Source: an uncultured Oscillospiraceae bacterium (GTDB taxonomy: Bacteria > Bacillota_A > Clostridia > Oscillospirales > Oscillospiraceae). Taken from it: 8,176 nt of DNA. Positions within the stretch are counted from its first letter, which is position 1, and the number at the start of each line of letters is the position of its first letter. The notes below the pieces were generated by a model, which saw only the letters and a program-made list of their open reading frames with translations, ran no database searches and was not told the origin of the DNA. A program made the translations under genes and the position numbers. Below are positions 7,321 to 8,176 of the stretch, one piece after another. The stretch spans positions 1-8,176 of the forward strand of contig CAJTTS010000132.1 of the NCBI GenBank assembly GCA_910579155.1, read 5' to 3'.

Positions 7321-7856
7321 TCAATAGCCCGTTCTGGGCAGAGTGGGTGTGGGCCCTCCACGATAGACAATGGTCACCCAGCGGTCATTCGCCATGATCC
7401 ACTGCCCCTGCCAAGTACCGCCTACATCCGTTTTATTGGTGAAGCGATACTCGTGGGAAACGCTGGAAAGCACATTGCAATAGATATACGGGGTCTGCAT
7501 CTGCTTGAAGCCTGCGGGTACCCGGCCGAACAGGAACATCACCTCGGTGACATATTCGTTGCTGGCCAGCCCCAAAGCGGCAGGCGAAGCGTCCAGAGTG
7601 TAGCTGCGCTGGGTGTCCAGGTTGTCCGCCAATGTGCGGCACTCCCCATTGACGTTGGTACGGAATACGGCCTTATAGGTAAGCTTGGCCGACCATGTAC
7701 CGGTAATAATCTTGTCCAGCCGTACTGCATCCGTGGGCAGCGTGTCGCGCCAGAAGAAGTTGTCCAGGGGCACGGTGGAATTGTTGCCAATCTCCTTGAA
7801 GGTATATCGGATAGACTGGCCGGGAACCACCTGGGTATATCCGCTCTTGCTACAAT
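7321..7856 (-). pseudogene. Surface protein with DUF11-like domain and C-terminal LPRTG motif, 5' end cut off by IS110 insertion
   Basis: The frame is open from the stop at 7321 to about 7890. The natural part seems to begin near 7850 with KSGYTQVVPGQSIRYTF; further upstream the frame runs into insertion-sequence DNA and a TAG at 7891-7893. The GTG at 7830 is in frame but lacks a ribosome binding site and lies mid-domain, so this is a C-terminal fragment of about 175 residues. The sequence VVPGQSIRYTF...STVPLDNFFWRDTLP resembles the start of DUF11-type beta-sandwich domains common in Gram-positive surface proteins. The protein ends PTLPRTGY followed directly by the stop. LPRTG fits the sortase motif LPxTG, but the usual hydrophobic segment and basic tail are absent. 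It is the first gene of the visible operon and probably encodes an adhesin or pilin-like partner of conjugation. Without its 5' end this copy is likely not expressed as a working protein. Confidence 0.72.
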
Positions 7857-7922
7857 GGTGACACCCCCAAAACGGGGGAAGATGACCGCCCTATGCAGCG
7901 GCCCATACCCAAGCTACAATGG
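7849..7922 (+). repeat. 10-bp direct repeat, one copy at the junction and one in the leader RNA
   Basis: GCTACAATGG occurs at 7849-7858, at the host/IS boundary, and again at 7913-7922, at the base of the large leader stem. In the bridge RNA model the left target guide has the same sequence as the left flank plus core, so this could be the guide and its target. Each copy also contains TACAAT, close to a sigma-A -10 box, so a promoter role is the main alternative. Confidence 0.6.
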
Positions 7923-8111
7923 GAGGGAACCGGACTGACGAGGCACTGCCTGAGCTGTCACGCTCGTTTTGGCAAACTGTCAGCCGGCCCTCCCATTGCG
8001 GCGTTCGATTTGCGCAGGTTGAGAAGCGGACAACACCGCACACTCGTGTCACAAAGCAAGCTGAATCGGTGGTGGGCAGCGGTGGGCGCCGGTTGAAACC
8101 ATTTTTGATTC
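7862..8111 (+). ncRNA. Probable IS110 bridge RNA (leader of the transposase)
   Basis: IS110-group elements encode, between their left end and the transposase, a structured RNA with two guide loops. One pairs with the target DNA and one with the donor ends. This leader has the expected form. A small hairpin CCCCC/GGGGG (7864-7868 with 7874-7878) and a second, CCGC/GCGG (7886-7889 with 7898-7901), precede a large stem-loop. In that stem CAATGGGAGGG (7917-7927) pairs with CCCTCCCATTG (7988-7998), CCGG (7930-7933) with CCGG (7984-7987), and CTGAC (7935-7939) with GTCAG (7979-7983). A 39-base internal or apical region remains, able to hold guide segments. A weaker fold downstream (GAATC at 8063-8067 with GATTC at 8107-8111) could be the donor-binding part. 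No convincing protein frame occupies this stretch. The ends of the RNA are not visible and the coordinates are approximate. Confidence 0.55.
7917..7998 (+). ncRNA. Large stem-loop within the IS110 leader (candidate target-binding loop)
   Basis: About 20 base pairs form with only an AA bulge (7928-7929) and a single A bulge (7934). The top holds a further small stem option: AGGC/GCCT at 7941-7951, or GAG/CTC at 7940-7942 and 7963-7965. A fold this long is not expected by chance in 82 nt. Its position about 60 bases inside the element and before a second structured region matches the order of target loop then donor loop in characterised bridge RNAs. Confidence 0.6.
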
Positions 8112-8124
8112 GGGAGACTTTCAA

Positions 8125-8176
8125 ATGAACTATGAACCAATCACCGCTGTCGGCATTGATGTATCCAAGGGGAAAA
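8125..8176 (+). CDS. IS110-family transposase, first 17 codons
   Basis: The ATG at 8125 begins MNYEPITAVGIDVSKGK and runs off the window. The pattern VGIDVSK is the hallmark start of IS110-family transposases (DEDD recombinases): Asp12 is the first acidic residue of the RuvC-like domain. The family also has a C-terminal Tnp20 domain with an essential serine, which is outside the window. GGGAG (8112-8116) lies 8 bases before the ATG and supports the start. The enzyme works with a bridge RNA to join the circular element to its target. Confidence 0.88.
   Translation, partial: MNYEPITAVGIDVSKGK

Larger units (their letters stand above)
7850..8176 (+). mobile_element. IS110-family insertion sequence, left end only
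   Basis: The left part of an IS110-family element runs off the right edge. The evidence is the transposase start at 8125, the structured leader of about 270 bp in front of it, and the loss of the natural surface protein frame near 7850. IS110 elements lack terminal inverted repeats and usually make no or very short target duplications, so the exact boundary cannot be read without the right end; it lies between about 7849 and 7860. The long leader before the transposase fits the IS110 group rather than the IS1111 group, in which the long non-coding end is downstream of the transposase. The element is oriented opposite to the conjugation operon. Confidence 0.8.

Noticed and set aside
7864..7878. 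CCCCC/GGGGG hairpin as an intrinsic terminator
   Set aside because: Only five pairs and no T tract on either strand; it is better seen as part of the structured leader.
7830..7890. GTG at 7830 as a true start, or extension of the surface protein frame to 7890
   Set aside because: GTG has no ribosome binding site and falls inside a domain. The extension upstream of about 7856 reads into IS DNA and meets a stop at 7891-7893.
8091..8106. GGTT/AACC followed by five T as a terminator of the leader RNA
   Set aside because: The stem has only four pairs with a two-base loop, which is not stable enough to call.
7893..8140. Several 60-77 codon frames on both strands in the IS leader
   Set aside because: They overlap each other in different frames, have no convincing ribosome binding site or domain, and lie where IS110 elements carry non-coding RNA.
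1..8176. CRISPR array, tRNA, rRNA or defence system
   Set aside because: No regularly spaced direct repeats other than the coding minisatellite, no cloverleaf or rRNA motifs, and no defence-type protein signatures were seen.

Overview
This window is part of the conjugation (type IV secretion) module of an integrative and conjugative element from a GC-rich member of the Firmicutes. A Clostridia or Oscillospirales-type gut anaerobe is likely. The basis is the gene set (PrgI-family protein, VirB4 ATPase, NlpC/P60 hydrolase with one membrane anchor, long TrbL/VirB6-like membrane protein), the strong Shine-Dalgarno sites of AGGAGG or GAGGTGA type, and the GC-rich codon use. No chromosomal marker gene is present, so the host is inferred.

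All conjugation genes lie on the minus strand and read right to left. In transcription order they are: a 5'-truncated surface protein gene with a DUF11-like domain and a C-terminal LPRTG motif (about 7856-7321); a 788-residue VirB6/TrbL-like polytopic protein with a long repeat-bearing tail (7250-4884); an NlpC/P60 cell-wall hydrolase (4821-3313); a small PrgI/VirB3-like membrane protein (3320-2865); the VirB4 ATPase (2998-413); and the first 120 codons of a small winged-helix-like protein of the DUF5697 type that leaves the window at base 1. Spacing is tight. Two junctions overlap (8 bp and 134 bp) and two others carry a GC-rich hairpin just upstream of the next ribosome binding site. This looks like one co-transcribed operon. 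The membrane channel (VirB6-like, PrgI), its ATPase (VirB4) and the peptidoglycan hydrolase that opens the wall are made together. Relaxase, coupling protein and integrase are not in the window.

The right end (about 7850-8176) is the left end of an IS110-family insertion sequence on the plus strand. It interrupts the surface protein gene. The first 17 codons of the transposase are visible (motif VGIDVSKGK, the first Asp of the RuvC-like DEDD domain). The roughly 270-bp leader before it has no credible protein gene but is highly structured, with an 82-nt stem-loop having about 20 base pairs. In the IS110 group this leader encodes the bridge RNA that recognises target and donor DNA, so the leader is annotated as a probable bridge RNA. 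A 10-base repeat shared between the insertion junction and the base of the stem is a candidate target-guide match. This is the most interesting part of the window.

No tRNA, rRNA, CRISPR array, convincing intrinsic terminator or sigma-A promoter was seen for the conjugation operon. Its promoter is presumably beyond the insertion sequence.
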